From Mortierella sp. BCC40632 (Eukaryota; Mortierellomycota; Mortierellomycetes; Mortierellales; Mortierellaceae), in NCBI GenBank assembly GCA_011634665.1, contig WAEK01000022.1, positions 186,001 through 250,000 on the forward strand: a stretch of DNA of 64,000 nt, in the 5' to 3' direction. Of the stretch, positions 32,804 to 44,331 are shown piece after piece. The translations under genes and the position numbers were made by a program. Each line of letters opens with the position of its first letter. The stretch's first letter is position 1. Under the pieces are notes generated by a model. That model worked only from the letters and a program-made list of their open reading frames with translations. It was not told where the DNA came from and searched no databases.

Positions 32804-34699
32804 GGTATATATTTTTTTCTTTGGTTTTTAGGATTGACTTGGGATGGAGGTCCAATGAGAATGGAGAAAGAATCTCTAAGGAGATGGAATAGCAACTAGC
32901 AAATGATTGGTGCAAAGAAAAAAAAAAAAAAAAAAGAGGGAAGGAGACAGGACAGAGAAGGAGTTGTGGCTTTGGAGAAAACCGAGGTCGCTCAACCCCC
33001 TTGAACACGAACCGCCTCTCGATTCTAGGATTTCCTGCTGGATTCGCTTGAGCAGCTGGACCCCATCCAAAGGACCTGGTGTCTTCTTAGGCTGAGACAC
33101 TCAAAGGCCGGGCGTATGAGAGTTACCACTCCTGTGTGAAGATTTACTGGTTTACCAAAGAAGAAAAAAAGAGAGAGAACCAACTTTGGTTCTTCGATTA
33201 CTATGATAGGTGCTCAAAAAACCTTCGGGATGGCTCGTGCCTCAGGGTTGAGGTGGTTCACACTCACATCAAAATGGCTATGACATGGCTTGAGCTTGTG
33301 CCACCTTGTTGGCTTTTTTTTTTTTTTTTTTTTTTTTTGAACTGCAAGAGTCATCTCATATCTGGAGTTAGGCGAGATCAAGCAAATGCCAAAGCCTCTT
33401 CAATTCCTTTAAAAAAGAGTAGGTTACCTGATTAACTGATCGAAAAAAAGTGGCCATCGAAGGAACTATCAAAAGTGGTGTGCATGGTGCTTATCTTATA
33501 GTCACCAAGAGCAAGACACATAACCAACGCCCGTGATCCGTGACTACAGCATGGAGATTCTGACCACCCTTGTTCATTTTTTCATTTGTTTAATTAAAAG
33601 CCAGGAGTCATTGACTGTTGAGTACCATAAAGGAGGCCTCTGGTAAAGATGTCCAAGAAACACAAAGAGTAATTGAGATGGCAAAGGTCTTTATCTCTCT
33701 GACGTATTGGATGGCGCGTCAAGAAGCAAAGTCAGCTTCGATGTAGCAGTATGTTTTCTCTGAATGATCTAGTCTGTGTGCTGCTCCACGACGTGTTTGC
33801 CACTAATATCAGCTGTAGTAACTTGCACGATTCTCTAAGGATACATACTGCAACTCGCTGTCTACCGAAATGGAGGGCCTTTATATACTTTTGAAGTGAT
33901 ATTGCCACCATTGGGTGATGACATGTATCCCACAAGAGAGAGCTTCCAGAAATGGTCGCGAGAGCATCTTTGATTGATTTCTTTAATGACATAGTCGCTG
34001 TATCTAGTTGGGAGTTGGGATGACCGTGATTCCTCTGATAGTTCTTTGATCAGAAAGTTCCTAACTCAATACCCTGTCTCAGTGAATACTATTCGTCTTG
34101 GGGGATCCCACTAAAAGTCTCTATAGTTTTGATCTCGCTGTACCAGCATTATTTGACCAGTGTCAGATCTAGTCACAAGCACTCTTGACAAAAAAAACTT
34201 GAAGGGTCTTCACCAGGGTAGAGTTCCATGCTAACCGACCTGCGGTGCAGCTAAACAAGAACTACTTGATTGGTAGAGAGTCTAGAAAGCGTAGGACAAA
34301 TGGGTCTTGTCTCCGTTTCTCGTTCTTGGACTAGTAAATCTTTCTCAATTGAACACTCAAGTCACATACTAGATACTATTTCTTGGGATTAAAGGTGGCG
34401 ACTTTTTACAAAGACTACCTTCCTCCGTGTTTTCTACAAGGTTGGCCGAAAAGAACTTGGATCTATCAGAGTATTTTCCCATGTGAGTGCGCAGGACGGA
34501 TCTGCTTGCTTCTGCCGTACCGTAGGCAGAGGCGCCTCCTCTAGTGGTGACACGTCACATCGCTCATTTTTTTTTTTTGTTGGAAGGACAGACCGTTGGA
34601 CCGTCTCATCTGTTGTCCATCATCTGATTCAGCCCGACCCTTCCTCCTTCTCTCTCCCCCCCAAGAAAGACAGAAAGCATCGACAATCAAATACATACA
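32804..34699. promoter_or_regulatory. Divergent upstream region between LRR and p24 genes
   Basis: 1.9 kb. Near the LRR start there is an A-run (32920-32935) and, on the minus strand, a short upstream ATG (about 33066) whose frame stops after 13 codons and could act as a uORF. A T-run lies at 33315-33338. From 33500 to 34480 the DNA is AT-richer and full of stops with no recognisable domain. No tRNA found. Confidence 0.45.
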
Positions 34700-35688
34700 A
34701 TGAAGAGCCAGGTTACATTGCTCGTGTTGGCCTTCTTGGCCGCCATCCAGTCGGTCGCTGCCTTCAGCACCATTATCCCCGCTCAGGAACGCCGTTGCTT
34801 CTACGAGAACCTCGAAAAGGGAGACAATCTCCATATTTCATACCAGGTCGATGAGGGCGGACACCTCGACATTGACTTTACCGTAGGGCAACAAACAAAA
34901 AAGAAAAAGAAAAAGAAAAACAAGACCATCGTCTCTCTTGTCCTTTAAAGGATGCTGCTCACCTGTGCTCGAAACTCAACTTTGTGATCATCATCATCAT
35001 CTCATCTGTTTCACTAGCTCGAGGATAGCAATGGATACCTTGTTGAGGATGCGAAGCGTGCTCCTTCTGGCACCGTCAACCATGAGGCCAAGAGCAACGG
35101 CAAATACCAGTACTGCTTCATCAACACCTTCTCAACCGTGACCGAAAAGAGTCTTGGCTTCAACAGCCTGGTCATCAAGCCTTACCGCCCTGATGCCGGT
35201 AGAGTTTCATCCTTCCTTTGACGCGAGAGTGTATGTCGCTTGATTCTACTAGTAGGAAGAGTTCACTTTTGCTAACCCTTTTGGATGTCGTTTTGTCTAC
35301 TTGATAATGCTCCTCCCCCTTCCCTTCTTTAGCTCACAAGGCCGATCCTCTGGAGAAAGAGATCAGGGAGTTGGCTTCCAACATTCAGGAGGTCCAGATC
35401 GAGCAGGAGTATACTCTTGCGCGCGAGCGTACCCACCGTAACAGTACGTTTTCTGCATGGGAAAACAATGTGAATAGGATGCATTGTGTTCTTTGCTTCC
35501 CCCCAGCGCTAACCATCCCCCCCCCTCCCTCTTTTGCTTTGTTTTCTCTTGGACCAACCTTAGCTGCCGAGAGCACCAACGCTCGCGTGGTCTGGTGGTC
35601 GCTTTTCCAGGCTGGATTGCTCTTTGTTGTTTGCGTCTTCCAGATCACTTACTTGAAGCGCTTCTTCGAGGTCAAGCGTGTTGTTTAA
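34700..35688 (+). CDS. EMP24: p24 family cargo receptor (Emp24/TMED2 type)
   Basis: Type I membrane protein of COPII/COPI vesicles, involved in export of GPI-anchored and other cargo from the ER. Four exons, 199 aa: 34700-34882, 35018-35198, 35333-35443, 35564-35688. Signal peptide (1-21, LLVLAFLAAIQSVAAF), GOLD domain with the CFYENL motif after two arginines and an EGGHLDIDFT strand, the second cysteine in YQYCFINTFSTVTEK, a coiled coil (EKEIRELASNIQEVQIEQEY), one membrane helix (about 170-190), and cytosolic tail LKRFFEVKRVV. The FF pair and the VV end in this tail are the COPII/COPI sorting signals and match Emp24/TMED2 better than Erv25 or Erp1. Confidence 0.9.
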
Positions 35689-35990
35689 GAGGGATTCCTT
35701 TTGGATGATAAAAAAAAAAGTGAGAAAGAAAGCTCTGCTCGGTTCTGGCCCTTCTCTCCCTTCACCCCCCCTCACCCCTCTCCTTTTTTTTTTTTCTTTT
35801 TAGTTTGTGTTGCACAATAGATGTTCATTCCTCAGATATGGAAACTTCAAATAATATAGTCGTTCCTCTATATATGCTTGAACAGATGATTTATTGGACT
35901 TGAATAGGACGAGTAAGAATGGAGGTAGAGGATGGGAAGGGAGAGATTGATAACCAAATAGAGAGAGAAAGAGAAGGAGGATAAATGTAT
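35689..35990. other. Convergent 3' intergenic region
   Basis: Holds the 3' UTRs of the p24 gene and mitochondrial uS17. A T-run lies at 35784-35801. No other feature seen. Confidence 0.6.
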
Positions 35991-36412
35991 CTACTTTGGT
36001 GTTGGGTGCTCCCAGACTTTGGAGGCAGCTACAATCTCGGCCACTGTGAAACTTTTCCTGGCGCTGATAGGTCTGCATGCCTCAATCCTGACCACATCTC
36101 CAAGTTTGCACTTTGATGCCTCATCGTGCACAAGGTAATTCTTGAATGATTTGTATGTCTAGAAAGATCGAGTGAGAGAGAGAGAAAGAGAGAGAGAAAG
36201 AGAGAAAGAGGTTGATAATCCTTAGTGTTCTGTGTAGCGCTTCCTTCCCTGACTGTTATCCTTTGGGAGAGCGACTCGACGACCGTCATGAGTTTCCTGA
36301 GTTTCCTGCCTACCTTGCGGACAACAGGGTGGATCTTCTGGGTCATGACCCTGACCTTGACGGTCTTTTGCATGGCCGTTCCGACGACCACTCCCATAAA
36401 GTTTTGACGCAT
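35991..36412 (-). CDS. MRPS17: Mitochondrial small-subunit ribosomal protein uS17
   Basis: Primary rRNA-binding protein of the mitoribosomal small subunit. Two exons, 88 aa: 36314-36412 and 35991-36158. The N-terminal OB-fold strand reads FMGVVVGTAMQKTVKVRVMT, then HPVVRK, then after the intron TYKSFKNYLVHDE and CKLGDVVRIEACRPISARKS, which is the uS17 signature (GD.V.I.E.RP.S..K). Length is close to bacterial S17 (84 aa), unlike the longer cytosolic uS17 (Rps11), so the mitochondrial form is favoured. The intron carries GA repeats. Confidence 0.9.
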
Positions 36413-36855
36413 GATGTTTGATTGGAGTAACTCTGTGACAGGATGAGAATAAGACCAGCTTGGTATTGGGAGGGAGGCTTTTTTTTTTTTTTTTTCCTTC
36501 CTGAATTGGTATTTGGTTGCTCAAAGAGACTCGCCGCTGAATCCTGAGAACAGAAAGAAAGGCTGTCGACTAGAAGAGGGTTGCGCGAGAATGGGCTTGA
36601 AAAATGAACAAGGCAATGCAAGTTGATCAGGGCTCCGAGCTTACAATGCCCGTTCTCCCCAAGAGAGGGGGGAAAACAGCCGCAAGCCACGATGGCCTAA
36701 AGGACCACACGTGATGGGACCTGCATTTTTTTTTTGGGTTCAATACCCATGGAAGGTTGGTGTGGTCGTTTCCTCCTTTCCCAGCCCTTGCATTCCATTC
36801 CATTCAGCTCCTCAAAAAAAAAAGAGGAAAAAAAAAAAGCTCAGTGTACGCAAGG
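36413..36855. promoter_or_regulatory. Bidirectional promoter region, MRPS17 / ARB1-like
   Basis: 443 bp between divergent start codons. A T-run at 36479-36496, a T-run at 36726-36736 and A-runs at 36811-36838 are present. No TATA box obvious. Confidence 0.45.
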
Positions 36856-37461
36856 ATGGTTTCCACATTGCCCACAGAGACGTAAGTCGGCATTCATTGA
36901 CCCCAAGGTTAAGCACTCTTTGGTGCATTCTCTCTTTTTTTTTGTTGCCTAGAGAAAGGGAGAGGAGAGGTTCGTTTTTTTTTACTGACTTTGCGCGTAT
37001 TTCATATTTTTGACTACCTTAATAGAGAGGCGCGAGAGAAACTCTCTCGAATGTTGAATGAGGTAACAAGGACCTTGAATGCAGTGGGAGACTATACCGA
37101 GAGTGATACCGATTATGAATCGGACGAGGAGGTGACTGGTGGCCCTAGCCAGAACGTAGGCCAGGGTACACGTGTGAATGTAGCTGCTCCAGGTAATTTT
37201 GGCTCTTTTTTTTTTACTCCGAGCCTTAACTTTTCTCTCTTTCTCTCTTTCGCTCTCTATTGAGTAAATGCCATGCGCCTTGCATTTGCTAACAAGTGTC
37301 TTATCGTACATTACTACAGCGGACAGTCAAGCAAACGAACAGGCTCTGCCAAAGAAGAAGAAGAATAGAAAAAAAAAGTCGGCCAAAAAGAAGGATCTAG
37401 AGGAGCTTCTGAATGAGATTGACCTCACAGATGAGCTCAAGGACGATCCTTTCAACGTGTA

Positions 37462-37492
<31 letters not shown>

Positions 37493-38842
37493 GGCGACGT
37501 TATGGTATTGGTGGCCATTCGGTTCAGACCATTTCCTCGTATTGTTTTCTCTATCTAAGGGCTGATGATTCTTTCACGGAAGTTCTTTAACGTATCCGCG
37601 TCTTGCGATCCTTATCGATTTAGGTCTCGACCAGTCCCCGAAAGAGTCGAGATTGCTCTGACTAAATATCGGAAGACTCGCAAGTTTCCAGAAGAACGTC
37701 AGCGAATCCTCTCCACTTATCTCTCTTATGGTGGTATCCAGTCCGGTCAAAAGAGCTTCCAGGGAGGCGGCCTCACTAATGGAGGCGTAGATGAGAATGG
37801 TGAGCCTGACTTTATGGCTGTAGGAGCAGGCGTGGATTTGGTCGAGGAGCCCGAGGATGGTCGTCAGGTCGATTTCACCAATGTTGCCGCCACATTCTTG
37901 TCGCAGTTCTTTTTAAAACAGTCCGGATGGGTAACAATGATTTACCATCAAGATGCACCGCTCGTGGTCGCCACCCTTTTAAGCTACTTTTTAACCAGGA
38001 ATGTGTTGCCTGAATATGAAGCCGACCTTCGATCTGCACTCGAGATAGCAGAAAAGGCCAAGGATGAACTTCCGCGCTGCAAAGTAGTCAATATGAATCT
38101 ACCAAGCCGATTCGACACGGCGTGTATGCTACTCTTCGAGAACTCGTGGGATGGATTCTTTGGAGGAGACGCTTGGCAAAAGTCGGCGGCAGTGGAGACA
38201 CTGGGCATGGATATTGAACTAGCAGAGAGGATTGTTCAGTCCGTGCTGAGGATTGATAACAACGACCAACCTGTGGACCGGCGAAGCATCACCGCCCAAA
38301 CGAGAAGATTCATGGATCTAGAAGTCATCGAGATAAACATCCCCGAGAAAGGACACGAGACGCAAGCTCGAGAATCCTCTATTTTACCAACAGAGTCTTT
38401 TTCAGCAGCAGACGCAGACAGCGTGATTGCTTCCATGATTGACAAAGCAATCAAGGAGAGCACTACTACCTCAACCTCAACCTCCGCCTCTTGTCAGGGC
38501 CAATCGGAGAATAAGGCTTCAGCAGAGAAGAATGTGAATGCGAGCATGACCTCAGGGAATGAGCAGAGCTGGCCGATACCCAAGTTTGCTAAAGTGACTT
38601 TGGCCGAGATAGAGAAAGACTTTATGAGCGGGGAGCTATTGCCACTGGATCAGCGACTAAAAGTCAAATGCTACTTTGAGATCGAGGCGGCAAGAGACTT
38701 GCTACTTGGCATGCGAGTCGAGAGTGGAGTCACAACACTATCCAGCGGCGTTTCATATCTTGATCAATCCAGCGTCTATCCGACATTCTATCTTGAGGCA
38801 GATGAGTGCGAAGGTGAAGAGTCTGAGGATTGGGATGACTGA
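36856..38842 (+). CDS. ARB1: Arb1-like subunit of an Argonaute siRNA chaperone (ARC) complex
   Basis: In fission yeast Arb1 with Arb2 holds Ago1 loaded with duplex siRNA and is needed for heterochromatin silencing. Proposed exons, 529 aa: 36856-36881, 37026-37192, 37320-37456, 37583-38842. The last exon carries the Arb1 domain: PVPERVEIALTKYRKTRKF, YLSYGGIQSGQKSFQGG, VDFTNVAATFLSQFFLKQSG, LTRNVLPEYEADLRSALEIA, then LPSRFDTACMLLFENSWDG. The N-terminal exons encode an acidic stretch and a Lys-rich KKKKNRKKKSAKKK segment, as is typical before this domain in fungal Arb1. Joining them needs an intron whose donor is GTGTAG (37457) and which removes an in-frame TAG; otherwise 36856-37462 would encode a separate 111-aa protein. 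The C-terminus is acidic (EGEESEDWDD). Confidence 0.78.
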
Positions 38843-39278
38843 AAGCACCTTTTTCTTTTTTTTCTTTTTTCTTTTTTTCTTTTTCTTAGCCAAAGGCTAT
38901 GGAGCTTCCTTTTTCGAGCTCTTGACATGCCTAAAAGTCAGCTCACTTGCCCACCTAGTTGCGATGATTGTTCTGGTCGGTCCATGAGGATTGGGAGTAT
39001 TGTACTGAATTAGTTTGTTCACACCCATCATTATCTCCTTTTGGTATATGAGGAAAGGAAGACTCGGAAAAGCTGAAGAGGTGAAAGGGCGCATCTTTTC
39101 AAGAACCCGGAAGAGTCAAAAGGATCATGATTAAAAAACCTCGGCTGTAGTTTTACGCAAAGATATGCTTACTCTCACTCTCAAAGGGACATCTCTATCC
39201 GGTCATTTCGTTTTTTTATTTGTTTGGCATCACAAAGAGAGAGAGAGAGAGAATAAATATATCGTACGATCCTCGATA
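38843..39278. other. Convergent 3' intergenic region
   Basis: 3' UTRs of the ARB1-like and At4g15545-like genes. T-rich at 38849-38885; a short GA repeat at 39237-39252. No gene seen. Confidence 0.6.
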
Positions 39279-42200
39279 TCAATCACCACCTGGCTCAAGA
39301 GGCGTTTCAATATCAAGGTGGTCATTGCTGTCATCATCAAGAAGACTTTGGTTGATCTCGAGTGTAAAGTCACCATTTTCGAACGTCTCATTGCCGACAC
39401 CTTCATTTTCCAATTGATTCTCCTTTTCGGCAATGGCTTTATGGATCAAATCCCGGAATCGTTGACTGAGGTGTCGGTCCTTGACAATTTTACTGACTTC
39501 TTGAAGAGTCTCCTCAGTGGTCTTTTCGCCCTCGTTGAATGCAGTCACCACTGAGTGCAAGATGAGCATGTTAAAAAAAAAAAAAGTTAGACATTGCTTT
39601 GCTACTTACCCAACCTCAAGTGAAAGCTACTGAAGGATCCATAGGCCTCTCTCTTCTCCTTACCTCGTGCAAACATGCCAAAGGATGATGCATCCATCGA
39701 GTCCCGAATCTCCTTGTAAAGGATCGTAAACGCACTTGCATCCACCCCACTGCTGCTACCACCATGGCTTTGATCTTGAGTTTGATCTCGAGTCTGGCTT
39801 TGATCATACTCTTGGTGTTGGGAATCCAGTTCCGTTCCTTCAAGGATTTGATCCGCAGATTGATTCTCGACCTCGTGGATCACACTGACCTCACGAGGTT
39901 CGATACCAAGTTCAATGGTCTCAACAGGCCGTGACTGAGAAGTATCTCGTTGTGGTTGCTTCCGTAGACTGGTTTCGATTTCGCTATGTTGACGCGACAA
40001 AGTGGTCAAGCTAGACGATGTACTACTCTGATCCGATGATTTTTGAGAACGATTCGCTCGTGTTGTCTCTTGAGATCTTAACCGTGTTGTCTGAGAAGAA
40101 TGAGTCGTTCCATGGAATCGATTCGATGTATCGTCTCCACTATGTGAAGGTGCACGGTATCGTGAGAAACTCGTTGTGGAGAGAGATTGATTACTCTGTA
40201 GAGTCGAAAGATCTTTTCCTGAAAATGATCTTCTTGTGGTATCGGCAGGCCCTTGGTCCTGTTTCCGAGAGGAAGCCTGGAAACCACTTCCTCCTGTGCT
40301 CACGCGGTAAGAACGACTCGTTCTGGAAGTGGTAGAAAGTGCCGTCGTATTGTCGGCACTAAGATTCCGAGTGTCACGACGAGCATCACGAGTGGCAGAG
40401 AACGAGTTTGTGGACGTATGGGGGAGAGAATGTCGCACATTGACACTGTTTTCACGCGATTGTTGATGGGATCTCGATAACCTGCTCGGCCCCGCTCCTG
40501 TCACTGTCAAGGTCGGTGCCACCGTGCTGGAGGATTGTCGTGGTGACGAAGACGGTGAAGATCCCGCAGAGGAAAATGACTTGGCGCTCACAGCAGTCCT
40601 GACATTGTTCGTGGGTAAAATAGGTTTTGAACGAGGCGAGATCGGAGAGACTGCGGAACGTCGTTTGGAAATATTGGTCGAGGAGACAGAGAGTAGAGTA
40701 CTGGGGTATACTGGTCGAGAAGAGGATGAAGAAGTCGAGATGGTATTGCGTTTCCCTCGCAAACTATCCATGGAGCCAAACTTTTGTACATTTCCAAGGG
40801 CTTTTGGTGAGGCAGTGGGTGAAAGCAGTGTAGGCGCACGACGGGTTCCAGCGTTTGATTTCAATCCATGCTGACCTCCTGGAGAAAGAGTTGTGCCGGC
40901 CTATAGTTGTGGTAAAGGTTCAAGAGTAGGTTCACTGTGAGTACTTGGTAGGATCTGTTGACAGACCTAGGCTGGTTCTGAGTATGAGTAAAGACCTTTG
41001 TGGTGGAGGGGGGAAAAAGGTGACAATACCGCACTTTCAGTCGAGGCTCTAGGGCGGACGACAGATGACGGCGAGTGAATTGGCAGGGCAGAAGGGGCTA
41101 AGGCCGTTGCAGCAGAATCTGTGATCCTGTACTCTCTCACAGGTTGACGTGAATGAGGAAAGAGCGAGCCGGATTCGGAGGAAGGGGGAGGTCTAGTTTC
41201 ATCCAGGAGAAATGAGCTCGTATCTGCATCGACTGCAGCGTCGGATCTCATGTCCGTATTCTCAATATCGGCCTCGATTGTTTCGAGGATCGACTGCTCT
41301 AATTGTGTCAAGGCAACTCCAGAGTGTTGGTCGACCATGGAAACAATGGCCTATGTGGTGGGTTGGAGGTCGTTAGAAGGGGATGTAAAAGCACCGGAAG
41401 GCGTAGTAGCAGTTTCTCCTGAATACAGTCCAGATAGTTCACCTTGCGGAACAGCTCCAACTGTGCCATCTATAATCCAGTAAATTCCAGTAAGCACAGG
41501 CCATGTTAGTGGGTGTCAGATGAGAGAGTTTGACAAGGAGCATGAAAGGGATAATCGGATGAGCTGGTTACCTCTTTCTGAAGAGCAGTATAGTTTTCCT
41601 CGACTCTGGATAGCTCTGCAGAAACAGCAGCAAGCTAGCGGTACACAGGTGGTTAGTTAGGACATATCAGTGCTGCCATCTCCCTTCCCCTTCGCTTCGC
41701 CCTAGGCTATGGCGGGAATTGTGAGCCAATTATCGTTCATCATTGCAGGTGGCTTTTTTTTTTTTTTTTTTTTTTTGTACCTGAGCGCGATGTTCTTCTG
41801 CAGCCCATTTCCAGCTTTCAACCTCTTCAGCAAGTGCCTGGCATCGGTCATCATAGGCTTGTTGGATGAGCTGGAGACCCGTCTTGAACTGGAAAGCAAA
41901 CAAACAACCAACCAACCAAACAAACAAAAAAAGGATGTGAGGACAAGGGTTAGTAGTGGAATTGAAAATGAAAAAAAAAAAGACTCGGTATGTTTTGATC
42001 CAGGCACTCTGTCGAGAGACACACGGTAAAATATAGCTACTAAACAGACGACTGCGAGGAGACAAGCGTGTCTGCTCGCCTCTCCCGCCAGACCAGATGA
42101 TTGGGGGCAAGGAAAAAAAAAAAAAGATACCATGAACACCAAAACCAAAAGTCGCAGGCACAGCGACCCAAAAAAAGAAATGAAAGGGCCATCCGAGCCA

Positions 42201-42589
42201 TCAGGTTCCATGAATACATATAATTTTTTTAACCGACGCCCAGAGGAACTCTAACACACTCTTGAATAGTCTCAACACAGCACACAGAGAGGACCTGTGA
42301 GGCCCCCAAAAAGAGTCAAGGAGAAAATACTCACGTTGGCATCTGCTGTGCCAGCTGCAGAGAAGCTAGACCCATTTTCATGAGGGCCCCCCCGGAGAGT
42401 CGTCCGCGAAGTAATAAGCTCCGGCTTGGACAGCGAGGAGCCGCTGCGGCTACTGTGAGTTGCTGTGCGCGTGTCGTCGTATGAGTCCTCTATAAAATCA
42501 ACAGGAAGATGCTGGGAACGATACTGGCTGGTGATAGTGTGTAGGGGGGCGTCAGAGATGAGAGAGCGAGAATGGCGCTTGTCCGGCAT
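39279..42589 (-). CDS. At4g15545-like coiled-coil protein with C-terminal helical domain
   Basis: Seven exons, 760 aa: 42335-42589, 41781-41888, 41572-41634, 41443-41469, 41030-41350, 39664-40900, 39279-39550; all phases agree. An N-terminal disordered segment is followed by a coiled coil (FKTGLQLIQQAYDDRCQALA, LAAVSAELSRVEENYTALQK) and QLELFRKAIVSM. A very long Ser/Thr/Arg/Gln-rich region comes next, then a conserved end: FTILYKEIRDSMDASSFGMF, AFNEGEKTTEETLQEVSKIV, RFRDLIHKAI. The order coiled coil, FRK motif, Ser-rich linker and a domain with REETL-type motif is that of the plant At4g15545 family and its fungal relatives, of unclear function; the basic Ser-rich linker would suit microtubule or phosphoregulated binding. 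I chose Met at 42589; an earlier in-frame Met at 43048 would force translation through CT repeats. Confidence 0.72.
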
Positions 42590-42762
42590 ACAGATCAGCA
42601 GCCCATGAAGTGCAAGTGGGGAGAACGATGGGTTGCGAGGATGGCCAGATGGCTTTGGATGGCAAAGATGGGTGAAAGATGCCGCGGAAATGAGATGAAC
42701 AAAAGGATGAGCGTGGGCAGGACGAGAGCTTTCGTGACAGAATGAATGAGAGTGTAGGAGAA

Positions 42763-42802
<40 letters not shown>

Positions 42803-43122
42803 GGAGAAAAGAGAGAGGGAGAGTGAGAGTGAGTAAGAGTGAGAGAGATGAGCGAGAGCTGTGTGTGTGTGTGTGTGTGTGTATGTGTGTGTCTGTGTGT
42901 CTGTGTCGTGCGTGCTGGGATGAGCCTGGGCCAACAGCGAGCCAGGAAGCAGGGAGGCGAGAAAGCGAGGATCTAAGGGCGCCAGAGCACGGGGATCGTG
43001 ATGGCAAATGGCGAATGGGATTGAATCAGGCGCCGTCTGCGTGGCCAATGTGCTCGTGCTCTCTCACGGGGTATTTGGCACAGGTAACGGCGACGACGCC
43101 GTATTTATTTGGCGGGACCACG
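42590..43122. promoter_or_regulatory. Upstream region of the At4g15545-like gene with GA and TG repeats
   Basis: Contains GA repeats (42763-42840) and a TG repeat (42860-42900), likely promoter or 5' UTR of the gene to the left and 3' UTR of the gene to the right. The open frame on the minus strand through this part is repeat-derived. Confidence 0.55.
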
Positions 43123-43677
43123 CTACTGTTTGCTACTGCTATTCTGCTCTTCTGCCGTATCCTCAGTCTCTGCCTGGTTGTTGCTGCCTTGGACTAGGGC
43201 TGCGATCAAGTCTGCATCAGGACCTGCGAGACCGGGGATGCCACCGGATTGCTGAAGTTCGTTGACCATGTTGTGCAGCTTGGCCTTGATGGCCAGCTTT
43301 TCCTTCTCTGTCAGTGCTGTGTGTGTGTGTGTAGATGAGTGGGTGGGGGATAGAAACAGGGAATCAATGGGTCAGTTTTTCGAAACCGGCCCCACGGGGC
43401 GGGGTGTGAGAGACAGACAGAGTGAGAGCGAGGACGAGAGAGAGAGAGAGCGCGCGCAAGAGAGTGAAAGAGGTGGGTGACACTTACGCAGAATGGCATA
43501 GGTTCGGGGGGTCAGCTGCTCTGGGCTCGACTCGGGGTCGATGGGGATGCAAACGGGTTCCGGGGCGTCGGTACGGAAGGACATGGGCGGATCCATCGAG
43601 AGGACATATGAATATGCTTCCTGGGCGGAGGCAAATTCCATGACCTCGTGGGCAGGGTTGATGATGCGGACAGACAT
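43123..43677 (-). CDS. Conserved-looking 127-aa protein of unknown function
   Basis: Two exons, 127 aa: 43488-43677 and 43123-43316, joined by a GT-AG intron (43317-43487) that contains GA and TG repeats. Exon 1 reads MSVRIINPAHEVMEFASAQE, then AYSYVLSMDPP and EQLTPRTYAILR; exon 2 gives PLTEKEKLAIKAKLHNMVNE, then a Gly/Pro turn and an acidic, Gln/Ser-rich tail. No signal peptide, membrane helix or metal motif. The exon phases fit and the N-terminal half looks like ordered protein, so I take it as a real gene, but I do not recognise the family. A helix rich in Lys/Leu (about 65-82) could bind a partner. Confidence 0.6.
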
Positions 43678-44331
43678 GGCAGAATGTAGAAGCGAGAAGC
43701 CGAGATCAAAAGAGAAGCAGATCAAGAAGATCAGGATCAGACCAAGATCAAGCTTCTTTTTCAGTTGTGACCGCCCCTTCTTCTTCTTCATACCTGTCCC
43801 CCACAGGGTGCGTGAAGGCCATTGCGCTGCGACGTGGTGCGCGTGAGACCCCACGATTTGATGTCTCGGCTCTCTCTATTTCTTTCTCTCTCTCCTCTTG
43901 TCTCTGTCCTCTTTGGCTCTCTCTTTCTCTCACTTTCCTCTCTCTCTCTCTCTCTCTCCCTCCCTCTCTCTCTCTCTCTCTCAATCCTCTATCCTCTCTC
44001 CTCCTCCTCCTCTCTTTCTCCGGCGGCCCATCCCGTGGCCTGCAGCAGAATCGCACTCTTCCCACTCCATCCATCTCATCCCCTGCGCCTCTTTCTTCTC
44101 TTGTGCACTCGGCCCCTTCATATATTTTCTATCTCTTTCTCTCTCTTTCTCTCTCCTTCTCTTTCTTTCTTTCCCACCCATCCCGCCGCCATCTGCACTC
44201 ACCTCATCCGCCGCAGGTAAACATACATCGCCACCACCGGATCATCACCTTGTCACGCTCACTTTCTGGTGACTAACGAACAAAACCATCTGTCAACACA
44301 CTTCCTGTCTTGACTAGCCGACTCTGTTGCC
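43678..44331. promoter_or_regulatory. Divergent upstream region with (CT)n
   Basis: 654 bp between divergent starts. CT-rich from 43875 to 44170, with pure CT at 43937-43983, as commonly seen in 5' leaders here. TATATTTTCT at 44121-44130 could be a TATA-like element for the + strand gene, 200 bp before its ATG. Confidence 0.4.

Noticed and set aside
32876..33100. 74-aa minus-strand frame (SQPKKTPGPLDGVQLLKRIQ) upstream of the LRR gene
   Set aside because: No ATG, runs into an A-run coding for Phe repeats, and no splice site links it to the LRR protein in phase; better read as 5' leader with a short uORF.
36856..37462. Separate 111-aa acidic/Lys-rich gene
   Set aside because: Its Lys-rich end matches the usual N-terminus of Arb1 and a phase-0 intron joins it to the Arb1 domain; kept as an alternative only.
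42272..43048. Longer N-terminus for the At4g15545-like protein from an upstream in-frame Met
   Set aside because: The extension translates CT and CA microsatellites into Ser/Leu/His runs; the Met at 42589 starts ordinary sequence.
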